NCBI GenBank assembly: GCA_963743425.1
Contig: CAVUPU010000002.1
Coordinates: forward strand, 496,001-560,000
Source of the DNA: JAJVID01 sp963743425
GTDB lineage: Bacteria > Acidobacteriota > Blastocatellia > RBC074
Length of the DNA: 64,000 nt
Reading direction: 5' to 3'
Shown here: positions 1 to 9,997 of the stretch, one piece after another
How the letters are laid out: each line of letters opens with the position of its first letter
Position numbering within the stretch: the stretch's first letter is position 1
Program-made: the position numbers and the translations under genes
The notes under the pieces: model-generated
Database searches by the model: none
What the model was told of the DNA's origin: nothing
What the model saw: only the letters and a program-made list of their open reading frames with translations

Positions 1-595
1 ACCCAACTTGGTCTGCCATGAGTGCCGCCGCAGAGACCTCCTTACCACCGTGGACGAAAGCCGACCTGTGGGAGTAATAGACAGTCTTCAAAAGTTCTAT
101 AAAGAGCTTCTTATCCCGTTCGTCATCTCCTCTCTCACTGTCTGGTAGATACCGGTCGATGAATGTGCAGAAACGTTCACATTTTTTTGAATCTACATGT
201 AGTTCTGATGATGGAATTATCGCGGCCTGACTTGAAAGGCATTCAATAGAAACGACCAAAAGAAAGAACGCAAAAGTCGGATCTGAAGGGATGAACTCGA
301 GCGCTGAGGCATATGCCCGACAAGAACGCGAAAGCTGCCTTGCTAAATCAATCGGCAGATGAAGCGCATGACGGAGATGGTTCTCAATATCCTTCGATTT
401 GAGATTTCCCCGGTATTGTTGATAGGTTATAGCTGATTGCGCTGGGATTTCGTTTGAATTGATTCTGAGTCCGCTTCGCTGAATACGGGTTTCAAGAATC
501 AGTGAGAGCAGGTTACAGACGTAGTGGCTTCCTCTTCTGGGTGACTTCCCCCTCCCAGCGGGGCTTCGTAGATATCTATAAATTATAGCACGGCC
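1..595 (-). CDS. HEPN (ApeA-like) domain protein, partial at left edge
   Basis: An open minus-strand frame of about 198 codons enters from the left edge and is closed only by a stop near 596-598. The translation has a hydrophobic helix (FAFFLLVVSIECLSS) and, about 90 residues later, HRSAFVHGG, which carries the R-x4-H signature of HEPN RNase domains in the arrangement seen in ApeA-like HEPN proteins. HEPN domains of this type are often RNases in toxin-antitoxin or abortive-infection systems, so that role is inferred. The C-terminus lies outside the window. No ATG or GTG lies in frame before the HEPN core; only TTG codons near 257 and 89 occur. The N-terminus is therefore either lost or reached by a frameshift from the small ORF at 583-852. 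Confidence 0.6.
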
Positions 596-852
596 TCAGC
601 CTCGCCCAGGCGCGTAGAAGGTATCGGTTTGATTTGATAGCGACCAAAGTTGAGATTAATGGTGCCGGGAGGGAACGACTTTGACATTACAAGCCTTGTT
701 TCAATCGTCACTTCTTTTCTCACATTGCCTTCGGCTTCCTTCACTGAACGCTTTCCTTTCCTGTGCCATTTCCTGATCAATATGGCCATGCTTGCCAAAA
801 TTGTTGAGATTCCGAGCCATCGGAATAGATATTTCTTCGAGTCCGGATTCAT
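583..852 (-). CDS. small single-span membrane protein, hypothetical
   Basis: An 89-codon ORF with one N-terminal transmembrane helix (about residues 9-27) followed by a strongly basic stretch (RKWHRKGKR), the pattern of an inner-membrane anchor with a cytoplasmic tail. Its 3' end overlaps the 5' end of the HEPN frame by about 12 bases, in a different frame. It could be a separate partner of the HEPN protein, or the membrane anchor of one longer protein split by an indel near 583-595. No family is recognised and the Shine-Dalgarno sequence is weak, so its reality is uncertain. Confidence 0.35.
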   Translation of the reverse strand: MNPDSKKYLFRWLGISTILASMAILIRKWHRKGKRSVKEAEGNVRKEVTIETRLVMSKSFPPGTINLNFGRYQIKPIPSTRLGEAEAVL

Positions 853-952
853 ATGATTGCCTGCAGCCTAACTATGGATTGTATGCGGCTTGGCCATACC
901 TGAGCCACAACAGCCGGCGTTGGGGCATCTAATTTAACTACAATCGTCAGAA

Positions 953-1035
953 GAGAGCGTTCAGAGTACCGACTTCAGTCGGCGGGGCTTGGAATCCAAG
1001 CCCCGCCGACTGAAGTCGGTACTCTGAACGCTCTC
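953..1035. repeat. perfect 40-bp inverted repeat (REP-like)
   Basis: Arms 953-992 and 996-1035 are perfect reverse complements around a 3-base centre. Each arm holds a nested short palindrome (CCGACTTCAGTCGG) next to AGTACCG, a layout shared with the repeats at 9793-9851 and 62561-62640. It lies about 70 bases beyond the aceE stop codon, so its RNA could act as a 3' stabilising hairpin or terminator, although no U-tract follows. Confidence 0.85.
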
Positions 1036-1103
1036 CCCCAATGGTTGCGGTTTCATTCGATAGCCTGGCCCTATCACACGGCAATCGAGCTGTGAATGTT
1101 GGC

Positions 1104-3831
<2,728 letters not shown>

Positions 3832-4101
3832 TATCTTTCTTAATCCCTCGTTGCGTGTTTTGTCATTGCGTCCGGCCACACTCCAGCCGCCGATGCGCCC
3901 TCGCAATCATCCAATCTCACGTCAATTGATATTGAAGCTGATTTCATTCTGATGTGAGAGCAGCCAGCTCTGATATGAGAGCGTCGGGCGAATGATAGCT
4001 CAAACGTCGCAGATAGTCGAAGCGCGAGGCGCGCGCAAAGGCCTCCGTTCATGAGCATGCGCGGCTTTCTTTACAATCATTTTAACTGGGAGAGGCTCTC
4101 T

Positions 4102-4296
4102 TCATGACGCTGCAAGCAGCGCCATGACACGCGCGATGATGACCAAACCGACTGGCCAGGCGATGATGGTCACCCCATAGATGATTGACGCTTTCAGTAT
4201 TCGGCTGCGGGACTGTTTCAGGTCTTCATGGTTTTTGTCTATACATTTCGGGCAGGCGAAGACTTGCGGTTCGGATTGGCCGAGAATTGAACTCAT
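4102..4296 (-). CDS. small Zn-ribbon-like, single-TM protein
   Basis: A 64-residue protein. Its N-terminus has a single CPKC knuckle (residues 15-18), half of a usual zinc ribbon, followed by a charged linker and one C-terminal transmembrane helix (about residues 38-60). The start at 4296 is set by a good Shine-Dalgarno AGGAG eight bases upstream; the frame stays open further upstream only because it runs through a palindromic repeat. No family is recognised. It is the next gene downstream of the beta-CASP hydrolase on the same strand, with the palindrome 4319-4404 between them. Confidence 0.6.
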   Translation of the reverse strand: MSSILGQSEPQVFACPKCIDKNHEDLKQSRSRILKASIIYGVTIIAWPVGLVIIARVMALLAAS

Positions 4297-4318
4297 ATCT
4301 ATCTCCTGGGAAAATCCC

Positions 4319-4404
4319 TGGGTACGCATCGCTTGGGAGCGTGCTCGGCTTCGATCAATGTACGAGTGATGAAGCCGAGCACGCTCCCAAGCGATGCGTA
4401 CCCA
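4319..4404. repeat. 34-bp-arm palindrome, copy 1 of a two-copy family
   Basis: Arms 4319-4352 and 4371-4404 are perfect reverse complements with an 18-base loop. The loop and inner stem (GTGCTCGGCTTC...GAAGCCGAGCAC) match the element at 5876-5967; the loops agree at 15 of 18 positions. The similarity continues past the stem into the Shine-Dalgarno sequence of the downstream gene: both copies read CCCAGnG...TTTTCC then AGGAGAT, followed by the ATG. Confidence 0.9.
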
Positions 4405-4466
4405 TGCGCTTTGTTGGGATGCTAGTGGCGCCGCAAACAACGCCGCGCCATCAGGATTACGGCTGA

Positions 4467-5858
4467 CTACAACTCGAATTTCTGCAAATACTCCGGTATC
4501 TCCACCTGCCACCCGAATTTTTCGACGATCTTGTTTTTCAACGCCTCCTGCGCGCCGGGTTCGCCGTGAACCAGGAAGACTTTTTCGGGCGCGCGTTTGA
4601 ATCCGCCCAGCCAGCGCAGGATTTCGCGCGAATCGGCATGCGCCGAGAGGTTCTCCAGTCTTTCGATATGCGCGCGAACCGGAACGAACTCGCCGAAAAT
4701 CTTGATCTCTTGCTCCCCGTCAACCAGACGACGACCGCGCGTGCCCATAGCCTGAAAGCCGACGAAGATCACCGTGTTGCGTTCATCAGGCAATCGTTTG
4801 CGCAGGTGATGCAGGATGCGCCCTCCCACGGCCATCCCGCTGGCCGATATGACGATGGTTGATTCCTCTTCGGCAGAGACGCTTTTCGATTCCTGGATAG
4901 TGCGCGCCAGGTTGAATCTTTTGGTCGCCAGCGGGTTCCTGCGCTCATCCATCAAATCCTTCATCTCCAGGTCGTGGTCTTCCGTATGGCGCAGGTATAG
5001 TTTCGTCGCGCTGGCGGCCATCGGACTGTCGACGAATACGGGAAGGATCGGGATGCGATTCTCTTCTTCGAGTTCGCGGATAAGATAGAGCAATTGCTGT
5101 GTGCGCCCGATGGCGAAGGCCGGGATCAGGATGTGGCCGCCTCGCCGGGCCGTTTCGTTGATGATCTCGGCCAGCTTCGCTTTGACATCGAAATTGGGAT
5201 GGTTGCGGTCGCCATAAGTTGATTCGACTACGATGTAATCGGCCTCCTCGACATTGGACGGATCGGGGATGATCGGTTCGTCGTAACGCCCGAGGTCACC
5301 GGTCATGATCATTCGTTTGCGCCGCCCGTCCAGCGATTCAAAATCGAAAAGGACGAAACTCGAACCGATGATGTGGCCGGCGGTCACGAACTCGAACGAG
5401 AGTCTCTTCGTCAGTTGGAATCGTTTGTGGTAATTGATCGATTCCAGGCGCCGGAGGGCAAGGCTCGCGTCCCTTTCGGTGTAGAGCGGCAGCGCCGGTT
5501 TGTGTTTCGACGCCCTGGACTTGTTGGCGTAGTCAGCTTCTTCTTCCTGCAGTCGCGCCGAATCGGGGAGCAGGATACGCGCTAATTCGACAGTCGCCGG
5601 AGTGGCGTAAACTGGCCCGTCGAAGCCGTCGCGCGCGAGTCTCGGCAGATAGCCGGTGTGATCAATGTGCGCGTGAGTCAGGATCACCGAGTTGATCGAA
5701 GCCGGATCGAGAGGAAACGGCTCCCAGTTCCGCAACCGCAGTTCCTTCAAGCCCTGAAACAGCCCGCAATCAACCAGCGTGCGGTATCCGTCAACTTCGA
5801 TCAGGTGTTTCGACCCGGTGACGGTACGCGTCGCGCCCAGAAATTGAATTGTCGCCAT
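4467..5858 (-). CDS. MBL-fold beta-CASP hydrolase (CPSF/Ysh1-like RNA-processing exonuclease family)
   Basis: 463 residues. It has the metallo-beta-lactamase zinc motif THAHIDHTG (HxHxDH, about residue 65), the further motifs ESTYGDR and FAIGRTQQLLYL, the beta-CASP ISASGMAVGGRILHHL, and the C-terminal LSAHADSREI and KVFLVHGEPGA. This is the order found in bacterial CPSF73-like proteins, zinc-dependent nucleases acting on RNA. The start at 5858 (MATIQFLGATRTVTGS) is fixed by CGAGGAG about six bases upstream and by the family's usual N-terminus. An upstream ATG in frame at 5942 lies inside the palindrome and is not credible. Confidence 0.88.
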   Translation of the reverse strand: MATIQFLGATRTVTGSKHLIEVDGYRTLVDCGLFQGLKELRLRNWEPFPLDPASINSVILTHAHIDHTGYLPRLARDGFDGPVYATPATVELARILLPDSARLQEEEADYANKSRASKHKPALPLYTERDASLALRRLESINYHKRFQLTKRLSFEFVTAGHIIGSSFVLFDFESLDGRRKRMIMTGDLGRYDEPIIPDPSNVEEADYIVVESTYGDRNHPNFDVKAKLAEIINETARRGGHILIPAFAIGRTQQLLYLIRELEEENRIPILPVFVDSPMAASATKLYLRHTEDHDLEMKDLMDERRNPLATKRFNLARTIQESKSVSAEEESTIVISASGMAVGGRILHHLRKRLPDERNTVIFVGFQAMGTRGRRLVDGEQEIKIFGEFVPVRAHIERLENLSAHADSREILRWLGGFKRAPEKVFLVHGEPGAQEALKNKIVEKFGWQVEIPEYLQKFEL

Positions 5859-5875
5859 TAAATCTCCTCGGAAAA

Positions 5876-5967
5876 CCACTGGGAACGCATCGCTTCCAGC
5901 GTGCTCGGCTTCGATCAATGTCCAAGCGATGAAGCCGAGCATGCTGGAAGCGATGCGTTCCCAGTGG
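5876..5967. repeat. 37-bp-arm palindrome, copy 2 of the two-copy family
   Basis: Arms 5876-5912 and 5931-5967 pair with one mismatch around an 18-base loop that closely matches the loop at 4353-4370. It sits between the stop of the SGNH hydrolase gene (6038) and the ribosome-binding site of the beta-CASP gene, the same placement as copy 1 relative to its neighbours. Confidence 0.9.
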
Positions 5968-6037
5968 CGATGAAGTCACGCGAAGAAAACCTGAGAATGA
6001 CAAATGTCACATCGAATGGCAGATGGAAAATTTCGAC

Positions 6038-7549
6038 TTAGAGCTTTTCGGGCCTCGTCCCGCCGATCAACAAATATCCGAGCCGTACATTATTCCCCGT
6101 ACTCCTCGGATTCTTTTCGCCCAGCACACGAATCGTCAGTTTGTGTTCGCCAGGGCCTAAGCCGCCTGCAACGATGCGCGCGCCGAGTTGGGGCGCGCGG
6201 CTGTAAGTATCGATGCGGGTGAGTGGCGGAGGGGCGGGCTTGCCATCGATCAGGCATTCGAGGATTCCGCCATCGGGGCCTGTGCGGTACGAGACGCCTA
6301 TGACCGCGCCGTCAAAATAGTATTCGACCTGCGCGCCCTGCCTGTCGCTGACGAGCAGTTCGGACGGCAACGCGCGGTCGTTGTTGGGTTCGACCCGCCA
6401 GTTCGCGCCGCGCTCCCTGCCGCCCTCCCTGCCGCCCTCCCTGCCGCTCTCCCTGCCGCTCTCCCTGCCGCTCTCCCTGCCGCTCTCCCTGCCGCTCTCC
6501 CTGCCGCTCTCCCTGCCGCTCTCCCTGCCACTCTCCCTGCCACTCTCCCTGCCACTCTCCCTGATTGATCCTCTCTGGGGTTTGATTTCGACAATGGCTT
6601 TGAATTCGCCGTAATTCATCTCGTCGCTGACGAGAGGCGGCGGGAGGTTGCGCGGGATCGGCGTCGCCGTGAGTTTCTCCTGTTCGGCCAGGAAGGAGAT
6701 GATGAAGTCGGCGTAGTGTTTGTGACCGGCGTCGGACGGAGTCACGTTGTCTTTCAAGGACGCCGCGGGACGTGAGGCGCCGGGCCAGAATTCGGCGAGT
6801 TTCACTCTGCCCCCATCGATCATCGCCCACACCTTAGCTTGCAGATTGATTGACGGAACCTGGTAGTGCGCGGCTATAGCGTCGTGCCATTCGGCGCGGG
6901 CGCCGCGTTTGGCGCTTGTCGCATAGAGCATAACGGCCTCCGGAGGCTGGGCGACTATCAGCAACTGTCGCAGTAATCCTTCGACGGCTTTCTTGACCGC
7001 GATCTCGCTCTCGTTTGTGTCATTGACGGCGAATTCGACGAAGACCAGGTCCGGTTTATACGCGACCACGTCGCGTCGCGCCCGCAGCGAGCCGTAAAGC
7101 GAGCCGCCGCTCACGCCCGTGTTGTTGATCGCGACGTTAAGTTCGGTGATCTCGGACTTCGGATAGTGTTTGCGGAGCCACTCGGTGACGAGCGCGCGGA
7201 ATGAGGTCCTTTCGGGGGAGCTTGCGCCCGCGCCCGCCGTTATTGACCCGCCCAGATAAGCGATGGTCACGGGAGCGCCCGCGCGCAATTTATCGAAAAA
7301 AACGCCGATGTTGCGCCGCGCTTGCCTATCAACGCCTTGGAGCGCAGGCGTACCCGCCTGTTCCGCATTGGAAGAAACGTCCGGGAGCGCACGCGTCCCC
7401 GCTTGTTCCGCTGAGTTGGAATTGGCGCGCGCTCGTTCCTGCGGCCTGGCGCGCGTCTTGAAATGGGCCTGACCGAATGAAAATGTCAGAACCAGAAGAA
7501 CGAATAACGTCACGTCGAAAGCGCGCCTGGCGCGTGCCCGGTTAATCAT
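6038..7549 (-). CDS. secreted SGNH/GDSL hydrolase with ESGR tandem repeat
   Basis: About 503 residues with an N-terminal hydrophobic signal or anchor segment (residues 11-27). SGNH-fold blocks are visible: YLGGSITAG (block I, nucleophile Ser), FVEFAVND (Asn block) and PSDAGHKHYADF (Asp and His block). The likely activity is an esterase or acetylxylan-type deacetylase acting outside the cytoplasm. A stretch of about 13 tetrapeptides RESG/REGG, encoded by a 12-bp minisatellite at 6413-6568, separates the catalytic domain from a C-terminal beta-rich domain. Residues about 38-75 contain two near-copies of an EQAGTxAL motif encoded by a short direct repeat. The start is not well fixed because the Shine-Dalgarno sequence is poor. 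Confidence 0.78.
   Translation of the reverse strand: MINRARARRAFDVTLFVLLVLTFSFGQAHFKTRARPQERARANSNSAEQAGTRALPDVSSNAEQAGTPALQGVDRQARRNIGVFFDKLRAGAPVTIAYLGGSITAGAGASSPERTSFRALVTEWLRKHYPKSEITELNVAINNTGVSGGSLYGSLRARRDVVAYKPDLVFVEFAVNDTNESEIAVKKAVEGLLRQLLIVAQPPEAVMLYATSAKRGARAEWHDAIAAHYQVPSINLQAKVWAMIDGGRVKLAEFWPGASRPAASLKDNVTPSDAGHKHYADFIISFLAEQEKLTATPIPRNLPPPLVSDEMNYGEFKAIVEIKPQRGSIRESGRESGRESGRESGRESGRESGRESGRESGRESGRESGREGGREGGRERGANWRVEPNNDRALPSELLVSDRQGAQVEYYFDGAVIGVSYRTGPDGGILECLIDGKPAPPPLTRIDTYSRAPQLGARIVAGGLGPGEHKLTIRVLGEKNPRSTGNNVRLGYLLIGGTRPEKL
6413..6568. repeat. 12-bp tandem repeat, 13 copies, inside the SGNH hydrolase gene
   Basis: CTCCCTG recurs with an exact 12-base period at 6413, 6425, 6437 and on to 6557. 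Because 12 is a multiple of 3, copy-number change would keep the frame, and every copy encodes a charged four-residue unit (RESG, REGG). Copies differ only at the third-position-like bases GCC/GCT/ACT, in blocks, which points to recent expansion by slippage. Confidence 0.95.
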
Positions 7550-7642
7550 AAGACAGTTGCCCGATCACAAATTGAGTCCACGTTGTTGAAATCGAAGTTG
7601 CGACGACTGAAATCATACCGCAAAGACGACGCCACGGAAATC

Positions 7643-7703
7643 ATTGCGGATCGAAGAGAGTGGGACAATTTGGCAAATTGTCCCACTCTCTTCAATCCGC
7701 AAT
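7643..7703. repeat. intergenic palindrome at the 3' end of the K+ channel gene
   Basis: Arms 7653-7672 and 7674-7693 are perfect (20 bp). After one mismatch the pairing continues with ATTGCGGAT on both sides, giving about 30-bp arms. It begins four bases beyond the channel gene's stop at 7707 and so could form a 3' terminal hairpin. The outer part contains the ATTGCGG heptamer that recurs at 8709-8815. Confidence 0.85.
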
Positions 7704-7706
7704 CCG

Positions 7707-8708
7707 CTACCGTCCGCTCGCGATCTCGGCAAGTTTCTTGAGGCCGGCGCGCGTTCCGATGGCGATGAGCATATCTCCGGCGCGCAGCGTCTGTTCGCCG
7801 TTGGGATTGAAGATCATTTCTCCTTCGAGCGGAGTGATGGCGACGATCATCGCGTTGTGTTCCGAGCGAATGCGGGAGTCCTTGATCTGTTTGCCGTCGA
7901 GCAGCGAGCCTTTGGCGATGCGGACCTGCTCGAAATAGAGGTCGAGCGATTCGGTCATAGTCGTCAGTTCGAGGAAATCGGCCACGGCTGGGGTCAGCGC
8001 GGCTTGGGCCATGCGATGGCTGCCGATCAGGACGGGCGAGACCACTTTGTTCGCCCCCGCGCGCAAGAGCTGCCGTTCGGCGGCCTGATCGTTGGCGCGT
8101 GTGACGATGTAGATGTCGGGGTTCAATCCGCGCGCAGTGAGCACGATGTAGACATTTTCGGCGTCGGTCGAGGCCGCTGTGATCAGCGCTTTCGCCGCCC
8201 GCGCCCGCGCGCCTTCGAGCACGGTCTCGTCGGTCGCGTCGCCGATCAGCACCAGATGGCCTTTGGTCAGAAGCTTTTCAGCCACCGCCTCGTCGCGCTC
8301 AATGACGACGTAATCAACGCCCTTCATTTTCAACTCGTCGACGATGCGTGTCCCGATGCGGCCCGCGCCACACAGAATGTAATGATCTTTCAACTGACTG
8401 ATGTCTTTGAACAACCTGCGCCTCCCAAGAACTGACGCGATCTCGGTTTCGATCACGGCCTGCGTCAGGATCGAAATCAGAAAACCGAAGACGGTTACGC
8501 CGACCACGATCAGAACGATCGTGAACGCGCGGCCCGCTGGCGTCAACGGGTGCGTCTCGCCGTAACCGATCGTGGCCAGCGTGATTACGGTCATATATAA
8601 ACCGTCGAACCAGGACCAGCCTTCGAGCGCGCGATAACCGACTGTGCCGAAGAGAACCGTGGCGAGGACGGCGGCTAATGGATAAATGAATCTTTGTCGC
8701 AGAGGCAT
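7707..8708 (-). CDS. two-TM potassium channel with RCK (TrkA-N/TrkA-C) domains
   Basis: 333 residues. Two transmembrane segments flank a pore loop with the selectivity filter TLATIGYGE (about residues 38-46). A TrkA-N (RCK) domain follows with the nucleotide-binding motif LCGAGRIGTR and a C-terminal TrkA-C-like domain ending MLIAIGTRAGLKKL. This is the plan of MthK or Kch-type ligand-gated K+ channels in the cytoplasmic membrane. The start is placed at 8708 (MPLRQRFIYPL). The frame is open further upstream, but that part translates a heptamer repeat (IRNPQSAI) and is not part of the family. No clear Shine-Dalgarno sequence precedes it. Confidence 0.88.
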   Translation of the reverse strand: MPLRQRFIYPLAAVLATVLFGTVGYRALEGWSWFDGLYMTVITLATIGYGETHPLTPAGRAFTIVLIVVGVTVFGFLISILTQAVIETEIASVLGRRRLFKDISQLKDHYILCGAGRIGTRIVDELKMKGVDYVVIERDEAVAEKLLTKGHLVLIGDATDETVLEGARARAAKALITAASTDAENVYIVLTARGLNPDIYIVTRANDQAAERQLLRAGANKVVSPVLIGSHRMAQAALTPAVADFLELTTMTESLDLYFEQVRIAKGSLLDGKQIKDSRIRSEHNAMIVAITPLEGEMIFNPNGEQTLRAGDMLIAIGTRAGLKKLAEIASGR

Positions 8709-8815
8709 TGGGATTGCGGATTGCGGATTGCGGATTGCGGATGGATAAGACTTTCGATCTCGATTTCGCGTCTGCGGTTGAATGGATTCATAAATCCGCA
8801 ATCCGCAATCCGCAC
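8709..8815. repeat. ATTGCGG heptamer repeat array with inverted copy
   Basis: About four tandem copies of ATTGCGG at roughly 8709-8742 face about three copies of the complement (AATCCGC) at roughly 8793-8815, with about 50 unique bases between. Any 7-bp phase of this repeat is free of stops, so it makes spurious N-terminal extensions of the channel gene. It fills the whole gap between the DUF1080 gene's stop (8820) and the channel start. Confidence 0.85.
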
Positions 8816-8819
8816 GGTT

Positions 8820-9767
<948 letters not shown>

Positions 9768-9792
9768 GTTTTCTCCTCTAAAAGTTGTTTGT

Positions 9793-9851
9793 AGTACCGC
9801 CTTCAGGCGGAGTGTCCCGGTAACCAAGCCATTCCGCCTTCAGGCGGTACT
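9793..9851. repeat. 19-bp-arm palindrome (AGTACCG family)
   Basis: Arms 9793-9811 and 9833-9851 are perfect reverse complements with a 21-base loop, each holding the nested palindrome CCGCCTTCAGGCGG after AGTA. Less perfect pairing extends outward (AAAGTT...AACTTT). It lies upstream of the DUF1080 gene on the minus strand and upstream of the DUF3500 gene on the plus strand, that is, in a divergent promoter region. Confidence 0.85.
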
Positions 9852-9997
9852 GCAAACTTTTCGTTGTTGATCTTCGAGCGGAAACGATAAGTGAGATGGA
9901 TTCGCTTGGCAAGATTGACTTGCTCTTCGGCCCGGCTTAGATTTGGCGCGTCTCTAATCTCAAATCCTGAAACTCGAATTTTGCCCGGAGGCCAAAG

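Noticed and set aside
8709..8801. A longer N-terminus for the K+ channel.
   Set aside because: The extra 31 residues only translate the ATTGCGG repeat and are absent from the family; MPLRQ at 8708 gives a normal first helix.
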